The notes under the pieces: model-generated
Database searches by the model: none
What the model saw: the letters and a program-made list of their open reading frames with translations, nothing else
Told to the model about the DNA's origin: nothing
Translations under genes and position numbers: made by a program
In this document: piece by piece, positions 5,300 through 5,503 of the stretch
How positions within the stretch are numbered: position 1 is the stretch's first letter
Layout: every line of letters begins with the position of its first letter
Source of the DNA: an uncultured Nocardiaceae bacterium
GTDB lineage: Bacteria > Actinomycetota > Actinomycetes > Mycobacteriales > Mycobacteriaceae
Direction of reading: 5' to 3'
DNA: 5,503 nt
Assembly: GCA_936936565.1 (NCBI GenBank)
Contig: CAKZIX010000039.1
Span: forward strand, 1-5,503

Positions 5300-5503
5300 G
5301 GGCGCTCCGTCCCGGCGGCGCGCGTGCGCTTCCGGCTGATCGTGTGGCCGGCTGCGCAATGGGCGCTCAGTGTCGGCCGTGCGCCGCGGGCTGGTCGTGT
5401 GGCGAGCCGCGCAGGCGCTCAGTGCCGGCGGCGTGCGCTTCGGGCTGGTCGTGTGGCCGGCTGCGCAATGGGCGCTCAGTGTCGGCCGTGCGCCGCGGGC
5501 TGG
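5300..5503. repeat. Tandem repeat array of 54/55-bp units in a 109-bp dimer, cut by the window end
   Basis: Three full units are seen: 5334-5388 (55 bp), 5389-5442 (54 bp) and 5443-5497 (55 bp). A partial unit precedes them (5300-5333) and the start of another follows (5498-5503). Units 1 and 3 differ at one base of 55, while unit 2 is clearly diverged (GGCGAGCCGCGCAGGCG in place of GGCCGGCTGCGCAATGGGCG). The leading partial copy resembles unit 2. The true period is thus a 109-bp A-B dimer. Each unit also looks like two related halves of about 27 bp, each with a GTGT..GGCCG..TGCGC core. No coding function is apparent. Confidence 0.85.

Larger units (their letters stand above)
4666..5503. other. 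Long repeat-rich region without a convincing gene
   Basis: All frames over 100 residues here (4602-4979 and 4729-5052 plus, 4852-5274 and 4976-5359 minus) have unnatural compositions rich in Arg, Cys, Pro, Thr or His. None shows a domain or a good ribosome binding site, and they overlap one another, so I call none of them. The region contains a diverged 12-bp repeat GTTGCAYCCYGG (4728-4739 and 4831-4842) and a 14-bp direct repeat GGTTCGTGCGGCGG (4784-4797 and 5074-5087). It also contains a 68-base hairpin (4933-5000), a 13-bp direct repeat next to it, CACTTTCGG twice (5252-5260 and 5272-5280), a strongly G-rich plus strand at 5041-5220, and the start of a tandem array from 5300. The next gene lies beyond the window. 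Confidence 0.6.

Noticed and set aside
4852..5359. 140- and 127-residue minus-strand frames
   Set aside because: They overlap each other in different frames and are Pro/Thr/His/Arg-rich from the G-rich opposite strand. They run through the repeats and have no domain.
5300..5503. CRISPR array
   Set aside because: The units are contiguous with no unique spacers, and units A and B are diverged copies of each other, so this is a plain tandem repeat.

Overview
The window looks like high-GC actinobacterial chromosome, most likely from the Mycobacteriales (Nocardia/Rhodococcus-like). Evidence is the strong G/C third-position bias, GTG starts with 4-base overlaps, and a gene set that mirrors the mycobacterial block Rv3672c-Rv3671c-Rv3670-Rv3669: NUDIX hydrolase, acid-resistance protease MarP, EphE-type hydrolase and a holin-fold membrane protein. 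The genus is an inference; no rRNA or other marker is present.

Layout. (1) Bases 3-362, plus strand: the 3' end of an ORF whose last part resembles the tail of CoA-pyrophosphatase-type NUDIX hydrolases, but whose first part resembles the end of an alpha/beta hydrolase. (2) 359-1549, plus strand: marP, overlapping the first ORF by 4 bases. It has four N-terminal membrane helices and an extracytoplasmic serine protease with an intact His-Asp-Ser triad and the conserved cysteine pair. (3) 1550-1915: a convergent intergenic region with a tandem array of about 34-bp units alternating between two types, then a strong GC hairpin just past the end of the opposing operon. (4) 4572 down to 1916, minus strand: a compact three-gene operon, nhaA (Na+/H+ antiporter), a two-helix holin-family protein and an EphE-like alpha/beta hydrolase, joined by a 4-base overlap and a 3-base gap. 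(5) 4573-5503: over 900 bases without a convincing gene. It holds the likely nhaA operon promoter region, a near-perfect 68-base hairpin, short direct repeats, a strongly G-over-C-skewed stretch, and a tandem array of about 54/55-bp units (109-bp dimer) that runs off the window end.

How it fits together. MarP is known in M. tuberculosis as an acid-resistance protease, and NhaA exchanges Na+ for H+, so two proteins that bear on envelope and cytoplasmic pH are encoded convergently. Whether they are functionally linked is inference. The genes themselves are of known families. The least explained parts are the repeat-rich intergenic regions, above all the hairpin at 4933-5000 and the two alternating-unit arrays, and the chimeric look of the first ORF. 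I found no CRISPR array, tRNA, rRNA, transposase or phage cassette.
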